From Rhodococcus sp. JCM 9791 (GTDB taxonomy: Bacteria > Actinomycetota > Actinomycetes > Mycobacteriales > Mycobacteriaceae): DNA of 40,553 nucleotides. The translations under genes were made by a program, and so were the position numbers. The stretch covers positions 1-40,553 of the forward strand of contig BBEG01000011.1 in NCBI GenBank assembly GCA_001312645.1, read 5' to 3'. Positions 1-9,560 of this stretch are shown in pieces (within the stretch, counting starts at the first letter, position 1; every line of letters starts with the position of its first letter). The notes beneath the pieces are model-generated. The model saw only the letters and a list, made by a program, of their open reading frames with translations, was not told the DNA's origin and searched no databases.

Positions 1-300
1 GGAAGCGGCGCCGAACAGGCCGGTGCCGAGCAGCAGCACGCGCCGCCGCCCGAACAGGTCGCCCAGTCGGCCACCGAGCATCAGCATCCCGCCACCGGTG
101 ACTGTGTACCCGACCACGACCCAGGTCAGAGCATGCCCGCCGACGTCGAAGCCGGCGCCGATCGAGGGGAGGGCGATGTTGACCACCGTCACGTCAACCG
201 CGATGAAGAACTGCAGCATGGACATCGTGCACAACACCAGCCATGCGCGTGCAGAGGACGGGCTGCTGCGCCCGTGTGAAGAAGAAATGTGTGGGAACAA
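1..300 (-). CDS. MFS drug-efflux transporter (DHA2/EmrB-QacA type), N-terminal part
   Basis: The minus strand reads a protein entering the window edge, so only about the first 100 residues are present. TM1 is seen (LVLCTMSMLQFFIAVDVTVV), followed by NIALPSIG, a second membrane segment (WVVVGYTVTGGGMLMLGG) and the loop GGRLGDLFGRRR, which is the classic MFS motif A of 14-TM DHA2 exporters. It should act in the cytoplasmic membrane as a proton-driven exporter; the substrate is unknown. The start is uncertain. A TTG at 300 has GGAG five bases upstream; no in-frame ATG precedes TM1 except one inside it. It might export a substrate or intermediate of the neighbouring pathway, but this is only inferred from position. 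Confidence 0.8.
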   Translation of the reverse strand, partial: MFPHISSSHGRSSPSSARAWLVLCTMSMLQFFIAVDVTVVNIALPSIGAGFDVGGHALTWVVVGYTVTGGGMLMLGGRLGDLFGRRRVLLLGTGLFGAAS

Positions 301-488
301 AGGTGCTCCATTGCTCAGAGGAAACTCTGAGCAGCACGAACGTGCCGCTCCGGTCAGATCACGAAGCGGCCGGACGTCCAGGGATGTGAGTAGAACGCCC
401 CGCCGCTAGCGGGACGTCCTGGTCACTGCGGCACAAGCGGCCGCGCACGAAGCAGCAGACATGCCGCCAACGCTACCTCAGGTCTCGG
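301..488. other. Intergenic gap without recognised gene
   Basis: These 188 bases lie between the start of the MFS gene and the end of the first acyl-CoA ligase (both minus strand). No coding signal, copy of the 17-bp palindrome or strong hairpin was seen. It presumably holds the MFS promoter. Confidence 0.4.
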
Positions 489-2169
489 TCACCCGGTACC
501 GAGAGACGCAGCTTGCGCTCGCGCCCAGCGGTAGTCGGCCTTGCCGACGGGACTCCGCTGGATCGCTTCGGTGAAGATCACCGACTTCGGAAGTTTGTAT
601 CGTGCAACCGACTTCGCGGCGTGTTCGATCAGTTCGTCGGCCGTTGCTGCATGGTCAGGGAGAAGCTGGACGATCGCGACGACCGCCTCGCCCCACGTGT
701 CGCTCGGACGTCCGGCGACGAGAACGTCGGCGACGGCGGGGTGCGAGCTGATCGCCATTTCCACTTCTTCGACGAAGATCTTCTCGCCACCGGAGTTGAT
801 GGTCACCGAGTCGCGGCCGAGCAGGTGGATCGATCCGTCGTCGAGTCGTTGCGCTCGATCGCCCGGCAGGACGAATCGCTCGCCCCCGACGACGGGGAAG
901 GTTGCGGCGGTCTTCTTTGCGTCACCCTTGTAGCCGAGCGGGACGTGTCCGCGTTGCGCGAGCCAACCCAGGTCGTGGTGCCCCGGTTCGGCGAGTCCGT
1001 CGAGGTCCTCGGTGAGGACGCATGTGTTCGACCCGGGAGTGAATCGACCGGTCGAGACGGAGCCTGCGCTGGAGACATGCGTCATCTGCGTTCCGGTCTC
1101 GGAGGAACCGGCCCCGTCGATCACCACCGCTTGGGGACGAGGTCCAGAAGTCGCTGCTTGACCGTGGGCGACAGGATCGCACCACCGTTGGCCAGGATCG
1201 ACAGCGACGACAGGTCGGCATCGGTCTTCTCGAACTCGGCGGCGAGGGGTCGCGCGATGGCGTCGCCGACCATCATCAACGCGGTGGGGCGTTCGGCCTC
1301 GATCGTCTGTGCCACTGCCTCCGGATCCAATCGGTCGACCACAGGGGAGAACACCAGGGTCTGTCCGGTGAGGATGCCGGTCAGTGACGCCCACTGAGCC
1401 GCGCCGTGGATCAAGGGGGAAGCACGAACATCGTGAATCCGGCATTGTCGGCCGCGGTCGACGCCACTTGGTCGGGAGAGGTGATGCACTCCCCGGTGTA
1501 CACGTTCCGGCCGCCGCAGGAGGCCATGTAGATATCGTGTTGACGCCACAGCACGCCCTTGGGCATACCGGTGGTGCCGCCGGTGTAGAGAATGTAGAGA
1601 TCGTCCGGTGACTGTGCGGCAGGCGCTGGGGCCGGGGAGGTTTCGGCCAGTACGGTTTCGTAGTCGACAGCACCGGGGAGCAGAGGGTTGCCCGAGTCGT
1701 CGGCGATCTGGATCAGCACCTCGATGTGGGGAAGCGCTGGTAGCACCTGTGCCAGTTGCGGTGCGAACGCCGCGTGGTAGACGATCGCGCTCGCTTCCGC
1801 ATCGGAGAGAAGATATTCGAGCTCCTTCTCCACATAGCGGTAGTTGACGTTGAACGGTGCGACGCGGGCGCGGAAAGCGCCGAGCATCGACTCGAGGTAT
1901 TCGTTGCCGTTGTACGCGTAGATGCCGAGGGTGTCCTGGCCGATCTCGTGTCCGTCGAGCCCGTCGCGTTCGGTACGGGCACCGAGCCCACGAGATGTCA
2001 GATAAGCGGCGAGCCGGCGAGAACGATCGGCCAGCATGGCCTGCGTGATCCGCCGGTCGCGGAAGACGACGACTTCTCTGTCCGGAATGGACGACGCGAC
2101 AGCGTCCACGAGTTCCGGGATCGTGAACTCCCTGGTGACTGCCGCGGGCCGGGCGGTGAGATCGGTCAA
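489..2169 (-). CDS. Acyl-CoA synthetase (FadD family), two frameshifts
   Basis: Adenylate-forming enzyme activating a carboxylic acid to its CoA thioester with ATP. The P-loop YTGGTTGMPKG lies near residues 195-205. The C-terminal half carries GAGSSETG, LPGDRAQRLDDGSIHLLGRDS and INSGGEKIFVEEVE, and the end has the Lys region SPVGKADYRW. The start chosen is TTG 2169, with AGGAG five bases upstream. The reading frame breaks near 1416 (LP|SPLIHGAAQW) and near 1136 (VPK|AVVIDGAG); restoring one base at each gives about 560 residues, the usual family length. It resembles FadD19/FadD17-type ligases and is a paralogue of the ligase at 35425-37061. It is divergent from the aldehyde dehydrogenase, with a shared operator between them. 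Confidence 0.88.
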
Positions 2170-2217
2170 GGTGACTCCTGTGGGATCAGCTAACCCGTCA
2201 CATGAACTATTCGACAA

Positions 2218-2234
2218 ACTGTAATGTATACGGC
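2218..2234. promoter_or_regulatory. Candidate TetR operator, site 1
   Basis: ACTGTA-ATGTA-TACGGC, matching ACYGTA-N5-TACRGT at 11 of 12 arm positions. It lies between the divergent acyl-CoA ligase (start 2169) and aldehyde dehydrogenase (start 2289), close enough to control both. Confidence 0.6.
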
Positions 2235-2288
2235 AACTCTTGCGATAGGGTTCGGGTCTGGCAATGTGCAGTCGAACGGGGGATGACG

Positions 2289-3778
2289 ATGAGCATGGTC
2301 GAGAACGTCGGCGTCACCACACTGAACGAACCGGACGGGGAGTTGTCGCGCATCCTCGTGCTGCAGCGGAGAGCGTTTCTCGCCGATGGTTTTCCCTCCG
2401 CGGAGAGGCGACGTCACCGCATCGACCGACTTGTCGCGCTCATGCTCGACAACGCCGATGCGCTCGTCGACGCCTGGTGTCGGACTTCGGTAGTAAGTCT
2501 CGGATCGGCACGATGTCGATGGAATTCGTCGGCATCATCGACGCGATCGAGCACACCCGTGCGCACGTGGCGAAGTGGATGAGAACGACGCCGCTGATGC
2601 GCGCGGGCAGACTCGCAGGGTTGCGGGCCGAAGTGGTGCCGTCGCCACTCGGGGTGGTTGGGATCATCGGGCCCTGGAACTTCCCGCTGCATCTGGTGAT
2701 CATGCCCGCGGCAGCAGCGTTTGCGGCGGGAAGTCGGGTGATGATCAAGATGTCGGAAATCACCCCTGCGACATCGGACCTGTTCGCCTCCCTCGCTCAG
2801 AAGTATTTCGACGAGGCGGAACTGGCGGTCGTGACCGGCGGAGCCGACGTGGGTGCCGCATTCTCGGCTCTCCCGCTCGACCATCTCTTCTTCACCGGTT
2901 CGCCAGGTGTCGGGAAGCGAATCCAGGCTGCGGCGGCGCAGAACCTGGTGCCCGTCACGCTCGAACTCGGTGGAAAGAATCCGGTCGTGGTGGGGCCACG
3001 CGCTGGCATCGAACGCGCGGCCGAACGCGTGGCTCTGGGGCGGATGGTCAACGGCGGCCAGGTCTGCATCTGTCCCGACTACGTGATGGTGCACGAGAGC
3101 GAGGCCGAAAGATTTTCCGCGGCAGTATTGTCCACGTGGCGTAAGAGATTCCCCGCTATGATCGCCAACCTGGAATATCCCTCGTGTGTCAATGCCGCGA
3201 ACTACGACCGAGTGGTGGGCTTGATCGACGACGCACGCTCCCGCGGTGCGCACGTGCAGTCGGTCGTGCCGGGTGGTGAGCTGCTCCCTGATCCGGAGAC
3301 GCGAAAGGTTCCCCCGACTCTGGTCTCGGATGTCTCCGACGACATGCGCATCGCGCACGAGGAGATCTTTGGTCCGGTACTCATGCTCCTCACCTATCGC
3401 GATCTTTCCGAGGTTGTCGACTACGTGAATGCGCGCCCTTCACCGCTTATCGCCTACTGGTTCGGGCCGGACGACGACGACTTCCGCCGGTTCGTTCGCA
3501 GTACCCGCACCGGTGGGGTTGCGCGAAACGAGTTCGGAATTCACATGCTTCCGGCGTCTGCCCCGTTCGGCGGAGTCGGGAACAGCGGCATGGGCGCTTA
3601 TCATGGCAAGGCGGGTTTCGACACGTTCAGCCATCGCCGATCCGTCGTGGGCACCGATCTTCCGTTCATGCTTGCGACGTCGAGTGCTGTCCCGCCGTTC
3701 GGGCGGGTACCCCGCCTGATCGTCGATCTGACGATGCGGCGCGCTCGCCGACGGACCGCCCGCCGCCTGCGGGATTAG
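2289..3778 (+). CDS. Aldehyde dehydrogenase, coniferyl-aldehyde dehydrogenase-like, one frameshift
   Basis: NAD(P)-dependent oxidation of an aldehyde to its acid. Motifs seen in order: GIIGPWNFPLHL (cofactor region), FFTGSPGVGKRI, VTLELGGKNPVVV (general-base Glu) and GGQVCICPDYV with the catalytic Cys, then EEIFGPVL and the C-terminal PFGGVGNSGMG. The CICPDYV context and the SDFGSKS / HTRAHVAKWMR N-terminal region are typical of the CalB branch. The start is ATG 2289, because GGGGG at 2278-2282 is well spaced for it but too close to ATG 2283. The frame breaks near 2474, where GCCTGG needs one extra C to read A-L-V-S-D-F-G. Restored length is about 496 residues. It is followed by the first amidohydrolase. 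Confidence 0.9.
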
Positions 3779-3780
3779 AT

Positions 3781-3797
3781 ACTGTATAGACAACAGT
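3781..3797. promoter_or_regulatory. Candidate TetR operator, site 2
   Basis: ACTGTA-TAGAC-AACAGT, 11 of 12 arm positions of the consensus. It sits directly after the aldehyde dehydrogenase stop and about 80 bases before the amidohydrolase start, so that gene probably has its own controlled promoter. A TATAGA stretch inside the site could double as a -10 box (inference). Confidence 0.6.
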
Positions 3798-3876
3798 AAG
3801 TGTGTGGCCTAGTGTTCGACGTGAGGAAATCTGCGCGCCCGCCGTGTGCCGAAACTTCGACCGGAGGTGAACGACG

Positions 3877-5102
3877 ATGACCGTCGTGCCCGAGAAAGCA
3901 ACCCGCAGCGACGAAGTCGTGTACAACCGGCCTGTCGATTGCGACAATCACTACTACGAGAAGATCGACGCCTTCACCCGGTACCTCGACCCCGCTTTCA
4001 AGGATCGCGGTGTCGAAGTGATCAAGCGCGGCAAACACACCGAATTGCTCGCCGGGGGAAAACTTCTCGAGTTCGTTCCGAATCCGACATTCGACCCGGT
4101 GATCGTCCCGGGCGCTCTGGATCTGTTGTTCCGGGGACAGATTCCGAAGGGAGTCGATCCACGAAGCCTGATGAAGGTCGAGCCGCTCAACCCCGCGTAC
4201 CAGGATCACGACGTCCGACTCGAGATGATCGAGCAGCAGGAGATGTCGGGGGTGATCCTCCTTCCGACACTTGCGTGTGGAGTCGAAGAGGCACTCAAAG
4301 AAGACATCCCGGCCACGATGGCGAGTGTCACGGCATTCAACACGTGGTTGGACGAGGACTGGGGATACAACTACAAGGGCCGCATCTTCTCGGCGCCGAT
4401 GCTGGCGCTGGCCGACCCGGATGAAGCGGTCGCAGAGATCGACCGACTCCTCGAACGCGACGTCAAGCTGGTCTACATCCGTCCCGCGCCCGTACCAGCC
4501 GGGCACGGGACCTCCAGATCGCTCGGCGACATGAGGTACGACACGGTGTGGGCGAAGCTGGAGGAATCAGGCATCCCGGTTGCGTTCCATCTCAGCGACA
4601 GCGGATACAACGGCTCGATCGCACGTGCCTGGGGTGCACCGGCACGATTCGTGCCCTTCAGGACGTCGAACCCGCTCGCGAACATCGTCGTCTCCGATCG
4701 TGCGATCCACGACACGATGGCGAGTCTGATCCTCGGCGGCGTGTTCACGCGTCACCCGAAGTTACGTGTCGCCAGCATCGAGAACGGTTCGGACTGGGTG
4801 CAATTGCTGGTCAAACGACTGAAGAAGCAGGCGAATCAGACGCCATGGGCATTCGCCGAGCCGCCCGTCGACACGATCCGCCGGCACCTGTGGGTGGCGC
4901 CGTACTACGAGGACGACGTCCGCGCGCTGGCCGACCTCGTCGGATCCGATCGCGTCCTGTTCGGCTCCGACTGGCCACATGGCGAAGGCCTCGAGAAGCC
5001 GACGGATTTCGTCAAGGAACTCGGCGACTTCGACGAGGGTGAGAAAGACCGGATCATGCGCACCAACGTGCTGGATTACCTGGGATCCCTCCCGGTTGCT
5101 GA
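3877..5102 (+). CDS. Amidohydrolase-2 family metal-dependent hydrolase/decarboxylase, frameshift at C-terminus
   Basis: TIM-barrel amidohydrolase_2 (the superfamily that includes ACMSD and gamma-resorcylate decarboxylase). Metal-site features: DCDNHYYE near residue 22, a mid-chain His in PVAFHLSDSGY, and the Asp in VLFGSDWPHGEG near residue 365. Substrate unknown. The frame as read runs on to 5292, antisense to the TetR gene and through a perfect hairpin. That extension is implausible: one extra base near 5088-5095 gives a stop at 5102, just before the hairpin, and about 408 residues. It is one of four members of this family here and is closest in style to 26583-27815. Confidence 0.85.
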
Positions 5103-5110
5103 ATGCCGCA

Positions 5111-5144
5111 TGGGTGCACTCGTCTCACCAGGCGAGTGCACCCA
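5111..5144. terminator. Bidirectional hairpin between convergent genes
   Basis: Perfect 12-bp stem (TGGGTGCACTCG and its complement) with a 10-base loop. It lies between the inferred stop of the amidohydrolase (5102) and the stop of the TetR gene (5169). No strong T-tract follows, which is common for actinobacterial terminators. Confidence 0.75.
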
Positions 5145-5168
5145 CGCGAATCCCGTGTCCGCAGACGT

Positions 5169-5929
5169 CTACTTTGCGCGCGACGAGCGCGTCGTGGCCT
5201 TCTTTGCCTTGCTTTTCGCTGCGGGCTCCTCCTGCTCGAGGAGGCGGCTGGTGTATTCGAGGATGCAATTGAGCCCGTACTCGAAGTTGTAGTCGTCCGG
5301 TACGCCGCCCACTCGCCCCCGACCTGCAGCTTCCGCGAGAAGCGGGGTGCTCTCCGGCGTGACGACCAGGTTCTCGTAGTACGCCTGCGACGTCGGGTCG
5401 TATTTCTTGCCGCGTTCCTGCAGTCGCGCGAGCACGACCGAACCCCGGACGTGCAGCTGAACGGCGGAGTATGCGTCGAAGGCGTCGTCGAGCGACAGAC
5501 CGCCCTTGACGAGGTCGTCGATGATGTGCTCGATCTCGCGTGCGCCGAGGGTGGCGTTCTTGGGGCTGAGCGACGACTGATCAGGATCAGGTCGCACAGG
5601 ATCGGGTTTGCCAGGAATGCGCGCCGCGCCGCGTGTGCGTGGTTGTAGAGGCGTTCGCGCCAGTCCGAGCCGGAATCGCCCATCACGGCCTCGACCTGCA
5701 TCTGCGCGAGGGCGCGATCCGTCATCGCGTTGAGCAGTTCGTCCTTCTTGCGGAAGTACCAGTAGATGCTCGTGACACCGACGCCGAGGTGTTTGGCGAG
5801 TTGCGGCATGCTCAGGTTGTCGACCGGGACGTCCTCGGCGAGTTCGAACGCGCCGGCGATGATGTCCTCGGGATTGATGGATCCGCGCTCACGACGTTCG
5901 CGCTTCTGAGGCTCTTCTTTACGCGCCAT
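5169..5929 (-). CDS. TetR-family transcriptional regulator 1, one frameshift
   Basis: The N-terminal helix-turn-helix spans about residues 20-65, with recognition helix region GVTSIYWYFRKKDELL; the C-terminal ligand-binding domain contains AFDAYSAVQLHVRGSVV and NFEYGLNCILEY. The frame breaks near 5580 (LCDLILI|SSLSPKNATL); one added base gives about 253 residues. The start is ATG 5929, with GGAG just upstream. It is a clear paralogue of the regulator at 28323-29042: both share GVTSIYWYFRKKD, YSAVQLHV and FEYGL-CIL. The nearly identical recognition helices suggest a common operator. A candidate copy lies upstream at 6045-6061, consistent with autoregulation. The ligand is probably a pathway CoA ester (inference). 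Confidence 0.88.
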
Positions 5930-6044
5930 TGCTCTCCGACTTCCGTCCACAGTTCATCCGTCAGGACGGCAGCACAGGCGTGAAGCGGCCCGTGCGGTGG
6001 TACGGACTGCCGGTGGCACTGAGTGCTGCCGACCATTTCGGCTC

Positions 6045-6061
6045 ACTGTAGCGCATACGGG
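6045..6061. promoter_or_regulatory. Candidate TetR operator, site 3
   Basis: ACTGTA-GCGCA-TACGGG, 11 of 12 arm positions. It lies in the 152-base gap upstream of the TetR 1 gene and downstream of the ferredoxin gene. Best explained as the autoregulatory site of TetR 1. Confidence 0.5.
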
Positions 6062-6081
6062 AACGTTGCCGGGATGTGCCG

Positions 6082-6273
6082 TCACTCGATGATGCTGAGT
6101 GCAGCGGACGGGCAATTGCTCACCGCGGTACGCAGATCGGCTTCGCTGCATCTCACCGCAGCGGCGTCGTCGATGACGACGTACCCTCCGTCACCGACCT
6201 CGAAAACATCGGGTGCGGTCGCTTCACACAGGCCGTGGCCCACACACCTGTCACCATCGACAACAACGCGCAT
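6082..6273 (-). CDS. Small ferredoxin, P450-partner type
   Basis: A 63-residue iron-sulfur protein. Cysteines at about 10, 16 and 54 occur in CVGHGLC and NCPSAA; the C-x2-H-x2-C pattern, with His where a fourth Cys ligand would stand, is typical of [3Fe-4S] ferredoxins that pass electrons to bacterial cytochromes P450. The start ATG 6273 has AAGGAG seven bases upstream. It is not beside either P450 of the window (12986 and 32603) but ends the long minus-strand unit 11214-6082. No ferredoxin reductase was seen here. Confidence 0.9.
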   Translation of the reverse strand: MRVVVDGDRCVGHGLCEATAPDVFEVGDGGYVVIDDAAAVRCSEADLRTAVSNCPSAALSIIE

Positions 6274-6323
6274 CGTCTCGCTCCTTGCTCGGCTACTCGG
6301 ATCCGGCAACTGGTGCTCGGAAG

Positions 6324-6470
6324 TCAATAGGCCATGAAGAGGATCTCGTCCCGGCTGTAATCATGGTCGGGATGACGTTCGCCGAGATGGTGCCGGACCT
6401 TATCGACGAGGTCGTCCTCGTCGGTGCCGCGTAGGTATTCGCCGCACGGGCAAGTCAATCGCTTCTTCAT
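6324..6470 (-). CDS. DUF1059-like small protein
   Basis: A 48-residue protein with a C-P-C-G-E motif near the N-terminus, then DEDDLVDKVRHHLGERHP. This is the size and layout of DUF1059 proteins (a Cys pair, then acidic-helix and His-rich segment), whose function is unknown; Cys and His spacing suggests a small metal site. Its ATG (6468-6470) overlaps the stop of the acyl-CoA ligase gene upstream (6467-6469), so it is translationally coupled to it. AAGGAA precedes the start. The assignment to the DUF rests on pattern only. Confidence 0.75.
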   Translation of the reverse strand: MKKRLTCPCGEYLRGTDEDDLVDKVRHHLGERHPDHDYSRDEILFMAY

Positions 6471-8037
6471 GATGTTCCTTCCATAGTGGTCGAATGGGTT
6501 TGGCGGGCAAGCAGGTCGCGAAGTCGGGCCGCGTCGACCTTCCCTGTGCCACCACGCGGAATTCTCTCGTCGGACTCGAGCACGAGCCATACCGTGGGGA
6601 CCTTGAACGAACTCAGCAGTTCTTTTGCTGCCGAGCGTAGTTCGACAGGGTCGAATGCGCGTGAGCAGATCACCGCGGCGCTCACCCGTGGTCCCGCATC
6701 GCCGTCGACTTGCGTGACGAAGGCGTTCTCGACTCCGTCGATCGTCTTCAACGCCGCCTGCACCTCGCTCGGATACACGGTGGCTCCGTTGACCTTGAAC
6801 ATGTCGTCGATCCGACCCCGATGGAAGAGGAACCCTGCGTCGTCGAGATACCCGAGATCGCCTGTGGGGTAGAAACCGTCGGGTGTGAACACGTCTTCCC
6901 GGCTGCGGCCGCAGATGCCTTGCATGACATGGGGTCCCCGAACCTCGATCTGGCCTTCCATGCCGCAAGAGAGTGGGCTGCCCGTCTCGATATCGGTGAT
7001 GCGGACTTCCATGCCGTCGAACGGGGTGCCGCAGCTTCCCCAGGATTCCCGAGGCATCGGAGTGTCCAACCGGTAGCCCGAGTACGGCCCGAATGTCTCG
7101 GTCATGCCGAACAGGTTCGCGCGCGAGCCCGGTTCGCCGCGCTCCGCGGCAGGCATCAGCGCGGGGAGGCTGCCCGGCTGCAGCGACGACAGGTCGACGT
7201 CCGTCGACCCGGACCTGCGTGCCAGTGCTTCGGCCTGGTCGGGCCAGCCGCGGAACAACGTCACTTTCTCGGCTTCGAGGAGTTGCAGCGTCGTGTCGGG
7301 CGCCGGGATTTCCTCGGTGACCAGGGTGGCGCCCGCGATCAGGGCCGACAGGATTCCCGCACCGAAACCCCGACCCAGAAGAACGGCATCGGCAGGTAGA
7401 GCCGGCTGTCGGAGGTGATGCACCGCGCGGCCAGACCGGAGGCAACGGCCGCCAGCGCGCCGCCGTGCGAGTGCAGGACGCCCTTCGGCGGTCCGCTGCT
7501 GCCCGACGTGAAGATGATGACCATGGTGTCGGACGGTGACACGGCGTCTTCCAGCGCGGCGGCAACCGCTCGAGTCCGGGCAGTGGGCTCCGCACCGGTT
7601 ACTTCCTCGACGCCCCAGGTTCTTCGCAGGGACGGCAGGCCGGGGTGGAGAATGTCGCCTGGTTCGAGTACGGGTTCGCCGATCGTGGTTGCCAGAGCAT
7701 CGAGGTATCGGTGCCCCCGAAATTCGTCGACGCTGATGAGATGACCGATCGACGCAGCGTGGATCTGTGCGCGGAGTTCGGTGCCCGAAAGCAAGGTGCT
7801 CAGCGGAACGAGCACCGCACCGATCCGGGTGATCGCCACGGTGATCTGCACCCACCCGGTGTTGTTCGGCATGATCAGCCCCACCCGGGTGCCTGCGGTG
7901 ACTCCGCCGTCGACGAGCGTCGCGGCGATGCGGCGGCTGGATGCGTCGAGCTCGCGGTAGCCGACTCGGGTGGCGGGGTCGACGACCATGTCCTTCGTCG
8001 GCGTCGCGTCCGCTCGTGCGCGGATCAGTGCCGCCAT
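6467..8037 (-). CDS. Acyl-CoA synthetase / class I adenylate-forming ligase, one frameshift
   Basis: Activates an organic acid to a CoA thioester. The P-loop FTSGSSGPPKG lies near residues 176-186. Then come NLFGMTETFG, the adenylate motif YPTGDLGYLDDAGFLFHRGR, the hinge MFKVNGATVYPSEVQ and the C-terminal catalytic Lys in PRGGTGKVDA. The frame breaks near 7365 (FFWVG|FGAGILSAL); one base restores about 523 residues. The start ATG 8037 overlaps the end of the next ligase (stop 8025) by 13 bases. It belongs to a tightly coupled string: crotonase - ligase - ligase - DUF1059-like. The paired ligases may handle two acids of the same pathway. Confidence 0.88.
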
Positions 8038-9560
8038 GGTGGTCGGAGACGGAAGGTCGGAAGCTTGTTCAGCCTGCTCCGGACGGCCCCCAGATCCGCC
8101 TTGCCGGACGGCGTGCGAGGGATGGAGTCGACGACGGCGATCTCGGTCGGGATTTCGTAGCGAGCGAGGCGCGTGGACAGGTAATCGGCCAGCTCGGCGG
8201 GCGTGACACGTGCATCGGCGCGACATTCGACCATCCCCACGGGTGTTTCACCCAATCGATCATCAGGACGTCCGACCACTGCGGCGTTCTCCACCGCCGG
8301 ATGGGTTTCGAGAGCCACCCGGATGTCGTCGGGCATGATCTTGAATCCGCCCCGGATGATCGCCTGGTCGGAGCGACCGTGGATCCAGACGAACCCGTCG
8401 GCGTCGATCCGCGCAAGATCAGTGGTCCGCATCCAGCCCGCCATCGGCCCACGCTGCGCGGGCTTGACCTCGAGGAGACCGACCGTATCGGTGTCGACCT
8501 CGTGCCCGGACTCGTCGACTACGCGGAGTAGCGAACCCGGCTCGGCGCGCCCCACACTGCCCCGTTTACTGGACCAGTACTTGCGGTGGTCGGCGAGATT
8601 CCATCCGGCGACACCACCGCCGAATTCTGTTGCAGCATAAGATGTGAGAACCGGAATGCCGAACTTGTCGGTGAACGCGTCGGCGTCTTCGGCCGAGAGT
8701 GGTGCGGTGCCGGAGGTGACAACGCGCAGACTCGAGAGGTCGTCGCGGGTCAGATCGGAGTGCAGCACCATGCGGAGCGCCGTCGGCACCAGGGATGCGG
8801 CGAGGGGACGGTGACGCCGGATCGCATCGACCCATGCGGCGAGTTCGAAACGCGGCAGTAGGGCGAATGGCCGCGCGGCGACGATGCACTGCAGCGTCCG
8901 GTACACCCCACCGACATGGACGAGAGGTGCATTGACGATCGCGACACCGGAGCTGAGGCGGTCGGGCGGGGTGTCGTCTCCGGCGGGCCCCAGGACGCTG
9001 TGGGCGAGCATGTCGTAGGTGAGTTCGACGCGTTTGGGCGGCCCGGTGGTCCCGCTGGTCAGCATCAGGACCGCGGTTCCGGGGCGGTTGTCGGACGGCA
9101 TCGACCGATCGGTGGCAGCGACCACCTCGGGTTCGTCGGCGACGTCCGCAACGGTGACGGTGGTCGTGCCAGGTGGCCGTCCGACGAGGGTGTCGAGGTC
9201 GTCGGATTCTCCGATGACGACGGGCAGGTGCAGCGCCGCGACGTCGTCGCGTGTGCGTTCGTCGCCGCGGGACGGGTTGACGACGACGAGGCACCGTCCG
9301 GAGAGCAGCACGCCGAGCAGGACGGCGACGTGCACGGGGCGGTTGCGGAGCAACACACCGATTCCGGTTCCGTGGTCCGGCCCGTACTGCCGGCAGATCG
9401 TGTTGATGCGATCGGCGTAACGCGCGATCTCCGCCCAGGTGGTCCAGACGCCTTCGTACTCGAGTGCACCGTCGTCGGGAGCGAGGCCGAACACCGCTTC
9501 GATCCGGTGTGCGAGGCGGTGGTCGGTGACGGCTTCGGTGAGCACGCTGCGGGTCGTCAT
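8025..9560 (-). CDS. Acyl-CoA synthetase / AMP-dependent ligase
   Basis: Intact 511-residue adenylate-forming enzyme. The P-loop LTSGTTGPPKR is at about residues 168-178. SYAATEFGGG is the ATE motif, TTDLARIDADGFVWIHGRSD the adenylate-binding and hinge region, RGGFKIMPDDI follows, and PRTPSGKADL contains the catalytic Lys. Its ATG overlaps the upstream crotonase stop (ATGA at 9557-9560), so the genes are coupled. It diverges from the other three ligases of the window, suggesting a different acid substrate. Confidence 0.92.
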   Translation of the reverse strand: MTTRSVLTEAVTDHRLAHRIEAVFGLAPDDGALEYEGVWTTWAEIARYADRINTICRQYGPDHGTGIGVLLRNRPVHVAVLLGVLLSGRCLVVVNPSRGDERTRDDVAALHLPVVIGESDDLDTLVGRPPGTTTVTVADVADEPEVVAATDRSMPSDNRPGTAVLMLTSGTTGPPKRVELTYDMLAHSVLGPAGDDTPPDRLSSGVAIVNAPLVHVGGVYRTLQCIVAARPFALLPRFELAAWVDAIRRHRPLAASLVPTALRMVLHSDLTRDDLSSLRVVTSGTAPLSAEDADAFTDKFGIPVLTSYAATEFGGGVAGWNLADHRKYWSSKRGSVGRAEPGSLLRVVDESGHEVDTDTVGLLEVKPAQRGPMAGWMRTTDLARIDADGFVWIHGRSDQAIIRGGFKIMPDDIRVALETHPAVENAAVVGRPDDRLGETPVGMVECRADARVTPAELADYLSTRLARYEIPTEIAVVDSIPRTPSGKADLGAVRSRLNKLPTFRLRPPWRH

